Assembly: GCF_029846175.1 (NCBI RefSeq)
Contig: NZ_JARWAC010000007.1
Span: 310,001-374,000 of the forward strand
DNA length: 64,000 nt
Origin: Sphaerisporangium sp. TRM90804
GTDB lineage: Bacteria > Actinomycetota > Actinomycetes > Streptosporangiales > Streptosporangiaceae
Direction of reading: 5' to 3'
Shown: positions 8,026 to 16,741 of the stretch, one piece after another
Layout of the letters: the number at the start of each line of letters is the position of its first letter
Numbering within the stretch: the first letter of the stretch is position 1
The notes under the pieces: generated by a model
The model's database searches: none
Seen by the model: the letters and a program-made list of their open reading frames with translations, nothing else
What the model was told of the DNA's origin: nothing
Position numbers and translations under genes: made by a program

Positions 8026-10857
8026 TCAGGGCCGTCGGGCGTCGGGAGGGACCGCCGCCGGTGCCCGGCGCTGCGCGGGCTCGGGGCTCGGGGTGGGTGT
8101 GGGCGTGGCGGCCCTGCCGGGCGTGTCCACCGGGTCGAAGGTGTCCACCTGGCCGCCTCCTCCGTCGTTGTTCCCACACGTGTCGTCCCAGGGTAGGCAA
8201 CCCTCGCCCGCGTCGCCACCGCCGTTGTCGCCACCGTCGGGGCCGCCCTCGGGCCAGCCGTCGCCGCCGCCGTCGGGGAACTCGTCCTCCGGCGTCGGGG
8301 TCGGCGTGGGCACGGGCTTGGGCGCCAGGTCGAGCGGCGAGCCGATGTTGGACGGCGTCGGGAAGTCCTTGACCGGCTTGCCCTTCATCGCCTCGCTCAT
8401 GAACGCCCGCCACACGCGGGCGGGGACGGTGCCTCCCTCGAAGCTGCTGCCCAGCGGCAGCTCGGCGCCGGTCTTCCGGTTCTCCTTGTAGATGCCGACG
8501 GCGGCGGAGAGCTGCGGCGTGAAGCCGACGAACCAGGCTTCCTTGTTGTCGTTGTTGGTGCCGGTCTTGCCCGCCACGGTGCGGTCGGGCAGCGCGGCGG
8601 CCGTGCCCGTGCCGCCCTTCACCACCGACTTCAGCGCCACGACGGCGTCCGCGGCCACCTCCTCGGCGATGACCTGCTTGGGGGTCTTGTCCTCAGAGAT
8701 GATCTGGACCTTCTCGCGGTCGATCACCTTGACGACGGTGTGGGTCGGGTAGTGCTTGCCGGAGTTGGCGAAGATGGAGTACCCGCCCGCCTGCTCGACG
8801 GGGGTCACGCCGGCGCTGCCGATGGAGAACAGGTACCTGTGCTCGTCGACGCTCGACTGGAGGCTCTCCTTGCTGAGCCCGGCGTCCTCGGCGATGCGCT
8901 TGACGGCGTCCAGGCCCACCTCGGCGCCCATCTGGCCGTAGGCCGTGTTGATGGAGTGCTGGGTGGCGTAGATGATGTTCATCGACGACGGGGTCGAGTG
9001 CCCGTTCGAGATCGGCGTCGTGCCTTCGAGCTTGAGCGGCTGCTTGCCCGTCACGTAGCTCTGCAGGCTGTGGCCGGCCTCCAGCCACGCCGCCAGCACG
9101 TAGGGCTTGAACGCCGACGCGGCCTGCTTGCGGGCCTGGAACGCCTCGTTGAACTGGTCGGGGCGCTTGCCGAGGTAGTTGTCGCCGCCGTAGAAGGCGA
9201 CCACGCGGCCGTTGGTCGGGTCGACGGCGGCCAGACCGGTGTGGACCTCCCGGGGCAGCCCCGCGGTGGTCTGCTTCACCGCCGCCTTGGCGGCCAGCAT
9301 CAGCTTCTTGTCGAAGGTGGTGTAGATCTTGTAGCCGCCGGTCTCGATCATCGAGCGGGACAGCCCCTTGCTCTCCAGCTCCTTGAGGGCCTCGGTCAGC
9401 ATGTAGCCGCGCAGGCCGCTGAAGGCCGACGACGCCTTGCGGGGCTCGGGCTCGGGGAACTTCAGCTTCGCCGGATAGGACCCGTACTTCTGGGGGTTCA
9501 ACACGGCCATCTGCTTGAGGACGTAGTTGAAGCGGAACTTCGTGCCGGAGAAGTCCTTCTTCTCCTCGGAGATGTCGAACTGGCCGGGCTGCTGGATGCG
9601 GCCCGCGAGGTAGGCGGCCTCGGCCGGCGTGAGGTCCTTGACGCCGTGGCCGAAGAACTCGCGGGCCGCCGCCTCGATGCCGTAGGTGTTGCGGCCGAAG
9701 GGGATGGTGTTCAGGTAGAACTCCAGAACCCGCTCCTTGCTCCACTCCTTGTCGAGCTTGACCGCGATGAAGATCTCAGTGATCTTCCGCTTGACCGACC
9801 GCTCCTTGCTGAGGCCCTTGAAGTAGCTCCGCGCCATCTGCTGGGTGATCGTCGACGCGCCCTGCACCTGGGCCCCGGTGGCGGTGCTCCACGCCGACCG
9901 GACGATGCCCGAGAGCGAGATGCCGGCGTCGCTCCAGAAGGTGTCGTTCTCGGCCGCCACGACGGCGTCCTTGGCGAACTCCGGCACCGACTCCAGCTTG
10001 ACCATGCGCCGCTCGGTGCCGAGCCGCGTCATGTACGAGCCGTCGGCGTAGTAGAAGCTGCTGCCCAGCGACTTGGCCTCTTCCTGGGCGTCCTGGTCGG
10101 TCGGCAGCTCGGTGTTGGCGTAGCCGACGGCGATCATGCCGAAGACGCCCGCGACCACGACGGCGAAGCCGACCGTGACGATCTTCCAGTTGGGGACGAA
10201 CCGCCGCCAGCCCCTGCGCCGGGGAGGCTCGCCGCCCCGCGCGCGCCTGCGGCCGGGACCGTCGCCGGGAGGCCCGTCGCCGGGACCGTTGCCGCCCGGG
10301 CCCTGCCCGCCGGGACCCTGCCCGCCCGGCCCGGAACCGGCGGGGCCGGCCGGGCCGCCGCGCGACCGGCGGGACCGGCCGGGTGCTCCCGGGCTCGCGC
10401 TGACGGAGGTCTCCGTGCCGGACACATCGCGGCGGGAGGGACGGGCCTCGCGGGAGACCTGCCCGATCGACTGGGTGTCCTCGAAGGCCGCCTCGGCGCG
10501 GCGTCGCCGCGGCTCGCCGGAGGCGCGCCCCTCGCTCGCGGGCGGGCGGAACCCGCCCGTGGGCGCGGGCCTCGGGTCGCCGCCCCGCCGGCGGGGCTCG
10601 GCCTGACGGCCGGGCGGCGCCTGCGAGGTGCTCCGGGTCTCCTCGGCGCCGCGTGGCGGCGCCGCGCGGCGCCCAGAGGGGGCTGAGGTCTCCGGGGGCG
10701 GCTGGTGCGCCGGGTGTCCACCGGCGGGCGCGCCCTCCTGGGAAGAGCGACGGCGCCGCCCGGGACGAGCTGATCCACCGGCGCCCTCGGCGGGGCCGGG
10801 GCGGCCGGTCGGCTCTGGGCCATAGCTGCTGTAACTCACGCGTCCTCGTTGGGTCAT
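8026..10857 (-). CDS. ponA: Class A penicillin-binding protein (transglycosylase/transpeptidase)
   Basis: Bifunctional peptidoglycan synthase of 943 residues. Residues 1-220 are a disordered Pro/Arg/Gly-rich cytoplasmic region. A membrane anchor follows at about 225-246 (KIVTVGFAVVVAGVFGMIAV). The GT51 domain (about 255-430) contains AAENDTFW with catalytic-type E303 and GASTITQQ at 333-340. The transpeptidase has SAFK (nucleophile S581, K584), SIN at 635-637 and KTG at 764-766. The C-terminus is a Pro/Thr/Asp/Gly-rich tail. ATG start at 10857. It is followed by the GT87 gene, matching the ponA1 neighbourhood of mycobacteria. The tail may reach or bind the outer wall (inference). Confidence 0.95.
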   Translation of the reverse strand: MTQRGRVSYSSYGPEPTGRPGPAEGAGGSARPGRRRRSSQEGAPAGGHPAHQPPPETSAPSGRRAAPPRGAEETRSTSQAPPGRQAEPRRRGGDPRPAPTGGFRPPASEGRASGEPRRRRAEAAFEDTQSIGQVSREARPSRRDVSGTETSVSASPGAPGRSRRSRGGPAGPAGSGPGGQGPGGQGPGGNGPGDGPPGDGPGRRRARGGEPPRRRGWRRFVPNWKIVTVGFAVVVAGVFGMIAVGYANTELPTDQDAQEEAKSLGSSFYYADGSYMTRLGTERRMVKLESVPEFAKDAVVAAENDTFWSDAGISLSGIVRSAWSTATGAQVQGASTITQQMARSYFKGLSKERSVKRKITEIFIAVKLDKEWSKERVLEFYLNTIPFGRNTYGIEAAAREFFGHGVKDLTPAEAAYLAGRIQQPGQFDISEEKKDFSGTKFRFNYVLKQMAVLNPQKYGSYPAKLKFPEPEPRKASSAFSGLRGYMLTEALKELESKGLSRSMIETGGYKIYTTFDKKLMLAAKAAVKQTTAGLPREVHTGLAAVDPTNGRVVAFYGGDNYLGKRPDQFNEAFQARKQAASAFKPYVLAAWLEAGHSLQSYVTGKQPLKLEGTTPISNGHSTPSSMNIIYATQHSINTAYGQMGAEVGLDAVKRIAEDAGLSKESLQSSVDEHRYLFSIGSAGVTPVEQAGGYSIFANSGKHYPTHTVVKVIDREKVQIISEDKTPKQVIAEEVAADAVVALKSVVKGGTGTAAALPDRTVAGKTGTNNDNKEAWFVGFTPQLSAAVGIYKENRKTGAELPLGSSFEGGTVPARVWRAFMSEAMKGKPVKDFPTPSNIGSPLDLAPKPVPTPTPTPEDEFPDGGGDGWPEGGPDGGDNGGGDAGEGCLPWDDTCGNNDGGGGQVDTFDPVDTPGRAATPTPTPSPEPAQRRAPAAVPPDARRP

Positions 10858-10925
10858 CTGGCGATCTGGAGGTCTTCGACGTCTGTGTGCGGCAGCGGGT
10901 GAGCGTACCTGGGCTCGCGGGTGGA

Positions 10926-11336
10926 CTACGTCTTCTCCGCGGTCCGCCCGTCCGCACCGGTGCTGCCCGGTGGCGTGTCAGTGCCCAGGACGAAGGAGAC
11001 CGTCAGGTGATTCCATGAACAACCTTGGCAGACCTCGACAACGTAGACGCGGAATTCCTGGTATTCGCGAGCCATCTCGACGAGGTCTGACGATGTCTTT
11101 ACACGGCCTGCGGAGCGACCGAGCTGGTCACCGTACACGTATGTGACATGAGTCACGTTGTGTCGTTCGCACACGGGGCAGGGCCGTTTCGTGGGCTCCC
11201 CGTGATGGCGCGCGGCACGCAGAAGGTAGGGATGGGCATCACACACGTCGTTCCTGGTCGTGCGACCGGAGCGCAGCGACTGTACCGTCGCGCGCTTCGC
11301 GAGGCCGTAGTCGACGACCCCTCGCTGTGACCACAT
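10926..11336 (-). CDS. DUF5318-like zinc-ribbon protein
   Basis: A 136-residue protein matching a conserved actinobacterial family (M. tuberculosis Rv0049 type) of unknown function. It contains two Cys pairs, PCPVCERHN and EVCQGCSWNH, spaced like a zinc ribbon, with VTHVTYVYGDQLGRSAGRVK between them. The start is ATG 11336, 7 nt after a TAGTCT box, so the mRNA is probably leaderless. It lies between ponA and divergent padR, the position it holds in Mycobacterium. No enzymatic motif is visible; nucleic-acid or protein binding is a guess. Confidence 0.8.
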   Translation of the reverse strand: MWSQRGVVDYGLAKRATVQSLRSGRTTRNDVCDAHPYLLRAARHHGEPTKRPCPVCERHNVTHVTYVYGDQLGRSAGRVKTSSDLVEMAREYQEFRVYVVEVCQGCSWNHLTVSFVLGTDTPPGSTGADGRTAEKT

Positions 11337-11343
11337 GGGCGCC

Positions 11344-11349
11344 AGACTA
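11344..11349 (-). promoter_or_regulatory. -10 box for the leaderless DUF5318 gene
   Basis: TAGTCT on the minus strand, 7 nt before the ATG at 11336; no ribosome site. Confidence 0.55.
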
Positions 11350-11394
11350 CGACTTTTTTACCTATTCCGCCCATCGCCTTGACGGATTCGTCGA

Positions 11395-11446
11395 TTGCGC
11401 CGTATGCCGAGCCGACGTATCCTCAGGATGTATCGAGTCGATACAT
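11395..11446 (+). promoter_or_regulatory. padR-ino1 promoter with palindromic PadR operator
   Basis: TTGCGC (11395-11400) and TATCCT (11418-11423) are separated by 17 bp and form a plausible promoter with +1 near 11430. Overlapping that start is the perfect palindrome ATGTATCGAGTCGATACAT (11428-11446). Its ATGT...ACAT ends match the operator form known for PadR repressors. PadR binding here would block its own transcription and that of ino1. Confidence 0.7.
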
Positions 11447-11476
11447 CAGCGGGACACATCGGGGCGAGAGGGGGCG

Positions 11477-12139
11477 GTGGCAGTGGCGGTCGGCAAAGGC
11501 GGCGTACTGGAACTCGCCGTGCTCGGCTCGCTGAACGAGACCCCGTTGCACGGCTATGAGCTGCGCAAACGGCTCAACGCCCTGCTCGGCATGTTCCGCG
11601 CCTTCTCCTACGGCTCCCTCTACCCGTGCCTTCGCCAGCTACTGGTCAACGGGCTCATCACGGAGGAGCCGCCGGAGGAGACCGCCGCCACCACGGCGGC
11701 GCAGGCCGCGCGGGACGCCAGCCCGCCGCTCGCCGGGCGCCGGTCGAAGATCGTGTACAGGCTGACCGCCGAAGGCAAGGAACGACTGCAGCACCTGCTC
11801 ACCCAGGCGGGTCCCTCCGCGTGGGAGGACGAGAGCTTCGGCGTCCACTTCGCCTTCTTCCGCCACACAGAGGCGGAGGTGCGGCTGCGCATCCTGGAGG
11901 GCCGCCGTAGCCGGCTCGAAGAGCGGCTCGACGCGGTCCGCACGGCCCTGGCCCGCACCCGCGAGCGTCTCGACAGTTACACCCTCGAATTACAACGTCA
12001 CGGTCTGGAGTCGGTCGAGCGCGAAGTGCGCTGGCTGAACGAGCTGATCGATACCGAACGCGCGCAAGCCGTCCGGGCCACAACGGAGAGGGCGGACGCG
12101 CGGGACGCCGAACCCCTGTCTGATAAGCCAAATGAGTAA
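11477..12139 (+). CDS. PadR family transcriptional regulator
   Basis: A 220-residue regulator. The N-terminal winged helix (about residues 10-100) reads [20 protein letters not shown] then [19 protein letters not shown], the PadR recognition-helix region. A flexible Ala/Pro-rich insert and the wing [14 protein letters not shown] follow. The C-terminal half is a charged dimerisation helix of the PadR C-terminal type ([19 protein letters not shown]). GTG 11477 is chosen for the GAGAGGGGGC site upstream. The ino1 ATG lies 13 nt after the stop, so they form one operon, as in M. tuberculosis (Rv0047c-ino1). The ligand is unknown. Confidence 0.9.
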   Translation: MAVAVGKGGVLELAVLGSLNETPLHGYELRKRLNALLGMFRAFSYGSLYPCLRQLLVNGLITEEPPEETAATTAAQAARDASPPLAGRRSKIVYRLTAEGKERLQHLLTQAGPSAWEDESFGVHFAFFRHTEAEVRLRILEGRRSRLEERLDAVRTALARTRERLDSYTLELQRHGLESVEREVRWLNELIDTERAQAVRATTERADARDAEPLSDKPNE

Positions 12140-12152
12140 AGGAGCGAGTGCG

Positions 12153-13232
12153 ATGGGTTCCGTGCGCGTAGCCATCGTCGGTGTGGGCAACTGTGCCGCG
12201 GCGCTGGTGCAGGGCGTGCAGTACTACAAGGACGCCGACCCCGCCACGCGGGTGCCGGGCCTCATGCACGTCCAGTTCGGTGACTACCACGTCCGCGACG
12301 TCGAGTTCGTCGCCGCCTTCGACGTGGACGCCAAGAAGGTCGGTCGCGACCTGTCCGAGGCCATCGTGGCCTCGGAGAACAACACGATCAAGATCTGCGA
12401 CGTGCCGCCGACCGGGCTCACCGTGCTGCGCGGCCCGACCTACGACGGCCTCGGCGAGTACTACCGCGAGATCATCGAGGAGTCCGACGAGGCGGCCGTC
12501 GACGTCGTCAAGGCGCTGAAGGAGGCGCGGGCCGACGTGCTCGTGTCCTACCTGCCCGTGGGGTCCGAGGAGGCCGACCGCTTCTACGCCCAGTGCGCCA
12601 TCGACGCGGGCGTGGCCTTCGTCAACGCTCTTCCGGTCTTCATCGCCTCCGACCCGGTCTGGGCCCAGAAGTTCACCGACGCCGGGCTGCCGATCGTCGG
12701 CGACGACATCAAGTCCCAGGTGGGCGCGACGATCACCCACCGCGTCATGGCGAAGCTGTTCGAGGACCGCGGCGTTGAGCTGCTGCGCACGTACCAGCTC
12801 AACTTCGGCGGCAACATGGACTTCATGAACATGCTGGAGCGCAAGCGCCTCCAGTCCAAGAAGATCTCCAAGACGCAGTCGGTCACCTCGCAGATCCCGC
12901 ACGAGATGGCGAAGGCCGACGTGCACATCGGCCCGTCCGACCACGTGCCGTGGCTCGACGACCGCAAGTGGGCCTACGTGCGCCTGGAGGGCAAATCCTT
13001 CGGCGACACCCCGCTGAACCTGGAGTACAAGCTGGAGGTGTGGGACTCGCCGAACAGCGCCGGTGTGATCATCGACGCGGTGCGCGCGGCGAAGATCGCC
13101 CTGGACCGCGGCATCGGCGGCCCGATCCTCTCGGCGTCCTCCTACTTCATGAAGTCGCCGCCCGAGCAGTACTCCGACGACGACGCCCGCGACTCGGTGG
13201 AGAAGTTCATCCGCGGCGAGATCGAGCGCTGA
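12153..13232 (+). CDS. ino1: Inositol-3-phosphate synthase
   Basis: Converts glucose 6-phosphate to 1L-myo-inositol 1-phosphate with NAD+, the first step toward phosphatidylinositol, lipoglycans and mycothiol. The 359-residue protein starts [20 protein letters not shown], an NAD-binding Rossmann motif. It continues with the short actinobacterial/archaeal-type core, including [33 protein letters not shown] and [22 protein letters not shown] 12153 is preferred over one 21 nt earlier because AAAGGAG lies at ideal distance. Control by PadR through the upstream palindrome is likely. A long hairpin follows. Confidence 0.96.
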   Translation: MGSVRVAIVGVGNCAAALVQGVQYYKDADPATRVPGLMHVQFGDYHVRDVEFVAAFDVDAKKVGRDLSEAIVASENNTIKICDVPPTGLTVLRGPTYDGLGEYYREIIEESDEAAVDVVKALKEARADVLVSYLPVGSEEADRFYAQCAIDAGVAFVNALPVFIASDPVWAQKFTDAGLPIVGDDIKSQVGATITHRVMAKLFEDRGVELLRTYQLNFGGNMDFMNMLERKRLQSKKISKTQSVTSQIPHEMAKADVHIGPSDHVPWLDDRKWAYVRLEGKSFGDTPLNLEYKLEVWDSPNSAGVIIDAVRAAKIALDRGIGGPILSASSYFMKSPPEQYSDDDARDSVEKFIRGEIER

Positions 13233-13253
13233 CCGGCGGTTCCGTGCACGACG

Positions 13254-13284
13254 GACGCCCGGGCCCCCGAGGGGCCCGGGCGTC
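13254..13284. terminator. Hairpin terminator between ino1 and idi
   Basis: A perfect 14-bp GC-rich stem (GACGCCCGGGCCCC, 13254-13267, pairing with 13271-13284) with a 3-nt loop. It lies between convergent ino1 and idi. Confidence 0.85.
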
Positions 13285-13336
13285 GTCGTGTGTCAGGGCT
13301 CGTCGCCGGGACGCGCATCATCGTGCCTCGACCGCC

Positions 13337-13918
13337 TCAGCGGGCGGCCGGGGGCAGCTCCGCGGGATCGGCCGGGGCCCAGGTGAGCGGGTCGGGGCCG
13401 AGGGCTTCGAGCTGCGGCACCTGCTCCACCGCCCACGGGGAGATCGCCAGCAGCCCGCCGGCGACGTCGTGGCCGAAGTCCTTCCACGGCATCCAGCGGA
13501 CCCCGCCGACCTCGTCGGGGTTGGGGCGGGGCTCCTCTGAGACGACGGCGCGGTACACCGGGCACATCTCGTTCTCGACCGTGCCGTCCTCCATCACCGC
13601 CCGGTACGCGAACGCGGGGAGCATCAGCTCCACGGCGTGGGCGGTGAGACCCAGCTCGTGCGACAGCCGCCGGGTGACCGCCTCGGCGGGAGACTCACCC
13701 GGGAGCGGGTGCCCGCACACGCTGTTGGTCCACACCCCCGGCCAGGTGAGCTTGTGCGACGCGCGCCGGGAGAGCAGCACCCTGCCCTCGGGGTCGAACA
13801 CGTAGCAGGAGAACGCCAGATGCAGCGGAGTGTCCGCGCCGTGGACGGTCGCCTTGGGAGCGGTGCCGATCGACTCGCCTCGGGCGTTCAGGAGCACGAC
13901 ACGTTCGTCATGGGTCAC
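13337..13918 (-). CDS. idi: Isopentenyl-diphosphate delta-isomerase, type 1
   Basis: Interconverts isopentenyl and dimethylallyl diphosphate for isoprenoid synthesis (menaquinone, undecaprenyl phosphate, carotenoids). The 193-residue Nudix-fold enzyme has TNSVCGHP with catalytic-type C68 and metal-binding H70. [17 protein letters not shown] is the Nudix-like helix. ENEMCPVY supplies E115 and E117. Length and motifs fit the E. coli-type enzyme. The GTG at 13918 is 7 nt after TAATCT with no clear ribosome site, so it is probably leaderless. No other isoprenoid gene is adjacent. Confidence 0.95.
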   Translation of the reverse strand: MTHDERVVLLNARGESIGTAPKATVHGADTPLHLAFSCYVFDPEGRVLLSRRASHKLTWPGVWTNSVCGHPLPGESPAEAVTRRLSHELGLTAHAVELMLPAFAYRAVMEDGTVENEMCPVYRAVVSEEPRPNPDEVGGVRWMPWKDFGHDVAGGLLAISPWAVEQVPQLEALGPDPLTWAPADPAELPPAAR

Positions 13919-13925
13919 CTCACCG

Positions 13926-13931
13926 AGATTA
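13926..13931 (-). promoter_or_regulatory. -10 box for leaderless idi
   Basis: TAATCT on the minus strand, 7 nt before the idi GTG. Confidence 0.55.
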
Positions 13932-14121
13932 CGTGATCATGCCGGACGGCGAGCCGCCCGCGCGCCGCCGCCCGCGGCGGTCGTCGAAGGTCCCTCACCC
14001 CCGGTGTGCCAATCGTCATCCCAGGTGGGTCAGGCCTCCACCCCCGATTCCCCGCGTGGGCCGGGGGCCGGCCAGGGAGATATCGGGGATGTTCCCGATG
14101 TGACCCACGGCACCCGGCCAC

Positions 14122-14127
14122 TAAGCT
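14122..14127 (+). promoter_or_regulatory. -10 box for the leaderless MFS gene
   Basis: TAAGCT, 6 nt before the GTG at 14134; no ribosome site. Confidence 0.55.
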
Positions 14128-14133
14128 GACGCC

Positions 14134-15432
14134 GTGTCAATCGTCTCCGACCTCCGCGCCGTCCTTCGAGGCCGGGACTTCCGACGTCTGTTCGCCACCC
14201 GCCTGGTCTCGCAGTTCTCCGACGGCGTCTTCCAGTTCGCCGTCGCCGGGTACGCCTTCTTCACCCCGGAGAACCAGACCAGCGCGGCCGAGGCCGCTGT
14301 GGCGTTCGCGGTGCTCCTGCTGCCCTACTCGTTGCTCGGGCCGTTCGCCGGCGTGCTGATCGACCGCTGGGACCGTCGGCGCATCCTCATGGTCGCCCCC
14401 ATGGTCCGCGGCGCGTTCCTGCTGCTGGCCGCGCTGCTGGTGGGCCTGGGCGCCCCCGACTGGTGTTTCTACGCCGTCGCGCTGATCGTCCTGGGCGTCA
14501 ACCGCTTCTTCCTCTCGGCCCTGAGCGCCGGTCTGCCGCACGTGGTCGCGGGCGAGCGGTTGCTGATCGCCAACTCCGTCACCCCGACTTCGGGCACGAT
14601 CGCCACGTTCATCGGGGCCGGCGCGGGCTACCTGATGCGCCTGGTCTTCGGCCCCGAGCACGGCGGCACGGCGCTGCTGCTGGTGGTCTCCGGCGTGATC
14701 TTCGGCCTGAGCGCCGTGATCGCCTCCACCATGGCCAAGGGCCTTCTCGGCCCCACGTACGACTCCGCCCGGCCGCAGGCGCGCGAGGCGGTGCGCAACG
14801 TCGTGACCGGCATGGTCGACGGCGTCCGGCACGTCCTGCACCTCAGGTCGCCGGCCGGGGCGCTGGGGGCCATGGCGGCGCACCGGTTCATGTACGGCCT
14901 GGTCATCGTCATGACCGTCATGCTCTACCGCTACTACTTCACCACCGACGCCGAGGCGGGCCTCAACCACATCACCGGCGTGCTGGCCACCTCGGGCGCG
15001 GGCTTCTTCGTCGCCGCGTTGATCACCCCGTGGGCGACCAGGCGGTTCCGCCCCGAGATGTGGATCCCGCTCATGCTGGCCACCGGCGGCGTGCTGCTGC
15101 TGGTGCTGTGCCTGCCGTTCCACCAGGCCGGCTTCCTCGTGGCGGGCTTCGTGCTGGGCGTGACCGGGCAGAGCGTGAAGATCTGCGCGGACACCATCGT
15201 GCAGCGCGACGTCGAGGACGCCTATCTCGGCCGGGTCTTCTCCATCTACGACATGCTCTTCAACGGCATGTTCGTGCTGGCCGCCGTCGTGGCGGCGTTC
15301 CTGCTGCCCGCCGACGGCAAGTCGTACACCGTGCTGGTGATCGCCTCACTCGGCTACGTCGCCGCCGCGGTGGTCTACCGCCTGGTCACCGCAGGCGCCG
15401 ACCGCCGCGCGCCCGAGAAGGTCGCGGGCTGA
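14134..15432 (+). CDS. Major facilitator superfamily transporter
   Basis: A 432-residue integral membrane protein with about twelve hydrophobic segments. The cytoplasmic loop after the second segment reads GPFAGVLIDRWDRRRILMVA, the MFS loop 2-3 signature. The family resembles the MFS_3/enterobactin-exporter-like group. A cytosolic stretch of about 30 residues (GLLGPTYDSARPQAREAVRN) separates the halves. The substrate cannot be deduced. It is convergent with bioA, with only 15 nt between the stop codons. Confidence 0.88.
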   Translation: MSIVSDLRAVLRGRDFRRLFATRLVSQFSDGVFQFAVAGYAFFTPENQTSAAEAAVAFAVLLLPYSLLGPFAGVLIDRWDRRRILMVAPMVRGAFLLLAALLVGLGAPDWCFYAVALIVLGVNRFFLSALSAGLPHVVAGERLLIANSVTPTSGTIATFIGAGAGYLMRLVFGPEHGGTALLLVVSGVIFGLSAVIASTMAKGLLGPTYDSARPQAREAVRNVVTGMVDGVRHVLHLRSPAGALGAMAAHRFMYGLVIVMTVMLYRYYFTTDAEAGLNHITGVLATSGAGFFVAALITPWATRRFRPEMWIPLMLATGGVLLLVLCLPFHQAGFLVAGFVLGVTGQSVKICADTIVQRDVEDAYLGRVFSIYDMLFNGMFVLAAVVAAFLLPADGKSYTVLVIASLGYVAAAVVYRLVTAGADRRAPEKVAG

Positions 15433-15447
15433 GCCGCCCGGCGGCGC

Positions 15448-16722
15448 TCAGCCGTCGAGCGTCGCGACCGCGGCGGCCATCGCCCCGGTGATCATCGCGA
15501 GGTCGTCGGGGGCGGTCACGTAGGGCGGCATCGTATATATAAGGTGCCCGAACGGCCGAAGCCAGACCCCGTGCTCCATGACGGTGTCCTGCACCCTCGC
15601 GACGTCGACGGGCCGCTCGGTCTCGACGACGCCGATCGCGCCCAGCACCCGCACCTCGCGCACCCCCGGCGCGCCCGCGACCGCGGCCAGCCCCTCGGCG
15701 AGGCCGGACTCGATGCCCTTGACCTCCTCGCGCCACGGACGCTCCTCGAGCAGCGTGAGCGAGGCGCCGGCGACGGCCGCCGCCAGCGGGTTGCCCATGA
15801 AGGTCGGCCCGTGCATGAGCACCCCCACGCGCTCGGCGACCTCGGGCGTGCACAGCGTGGCGGCGAGCGTGAGGTAGCCGCCGGTGAGCGCCTTGCCCAG
15901 GCACATGATGTCGGGCCGCACGCCGGCGTGGTCGCAGCCGAACATCTCCCCGGTGCGGCCGAAGCCCGTCGCGATCTCGTCGGCGATGAGCAGGAGGCCG
16001 TGACGGTCGGCCAGCTCGCGCAGCCGCCTGAGGTAGGCGGGATGGTAGAACCGCATGCCGCCTGCGCCCTGCACCACGGGCTCGACGATGATCGCCGCGA
16101 GCTCGTGCGCGTGCCGCGCCACCAGCGTGTCGAGGTGGGTGAGGTAGGCGGGGTCGGCGGGCTCGGGCTCGGCCGTCGCGCCGGGGCGCAGGCCGTACCC
16201 CCCGGGCGGGCGGTCGGCGAAGACGTGCTCGGGCAGCGCGCCGGCGAACAGGTGGTGCATGCCGTTGACCGGGTCGCACACCGCCATGGCGCCGAAGGTG
16301 TCCCCGTGGTAGCCACCCCGCACGGTGAGCAGGCGGCTCCTGCCGGTGCACTGGATCGCCATCTTGACGGCGACCTCGACCGCCACCGAGCCGGAGTCGG
16401 CGAGGAACACCTTCTGCAGGCCGGTCATCTCGGCGAGCCGCCGGGCCAGCCGCACGGCGGGCTCGTGGGTGAGCCCGCCGAACATGACGTGCGCCATGAC
16501 GTCGAGCTGCTCGTGCGCCGCGGCGGTGAGGCGCGGGTGGTCGTGGCCGTGGATGACCGCCCACCACGACGACATGCCGTCGATGAGCTCGCGGCCGTCG
16601 GCCAGCCTCAGGCGCACGCCCTCGGCCGCGGCCACGGGGTGGATCAGGGCCTTCGGGGACGCGGGAGCGTAAGGGTGCCACACGTGCTTGCGGTCGAGCT
16701 CACGCAGGGTCGCGTCATCCAT
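15448..16722 (-). CDS. bioA: Adenosylmethionine-8-amino-7-oxononanoate aminotransferase
   Basis: PLP-dependent enzyme of biotin synthesis that converts KAPA to DAPA using S-adenosylmethionine as amino donor. The 424-residue protein shows KHVWHPY near the N-terminus, DGMSSWW and [11 protein letters not shown]. It also has [19 protein letters not shown] with the PLP-binding Asp (D248), and [10 protein letters not shown] with Schiff-base lysine K277. [10 protein letters not shown] is the substrate-loop signature. ATG 16722. It lies 19 nt after the cca stop on the same strand, so is likely co-transcribed. No other bio gene is in the window. Confidence 0.94.
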   Translation of the reverse strand: MDDATLRELDRKHVWHPYAPASPKALIHPVAAAEGVRLRLADGRELIDGMSSWWAVIHGHDHPRLTAAAHEQLDVMAHVMFGGLTHEPAVRLARRLAEMTGLQKVFLADSGSVAVEVAVKMAIQCTGRSRLLTVRGGYHGDTFGAMAVCDPVNGMHHLFAGALPEHVFADRPPGGYGLRPGATAEPEPADPAYLTHLDTLVARHAHELAAIIVEPVVQGAGGMRFYHPAYLRRLRELADRHGLLLIADEIATGFGRTGEMFGCDHAGVRPDIMCLGKALTGGYLTLAATLCTPEVAERVGVLMHGPTFMGNPLAAAVAGASLTLLEERPWREEVKGIESGLAEGLAAVAGAPGVREVRVLGAIGVVETERPVDVARVQDTVMEHGVWLRPFGHLIYTMPPYVTAPDDLAMITGAMAAAVATLDG

Positions 16723-16741
16723 CGGGCCACCCTAGCCAACG

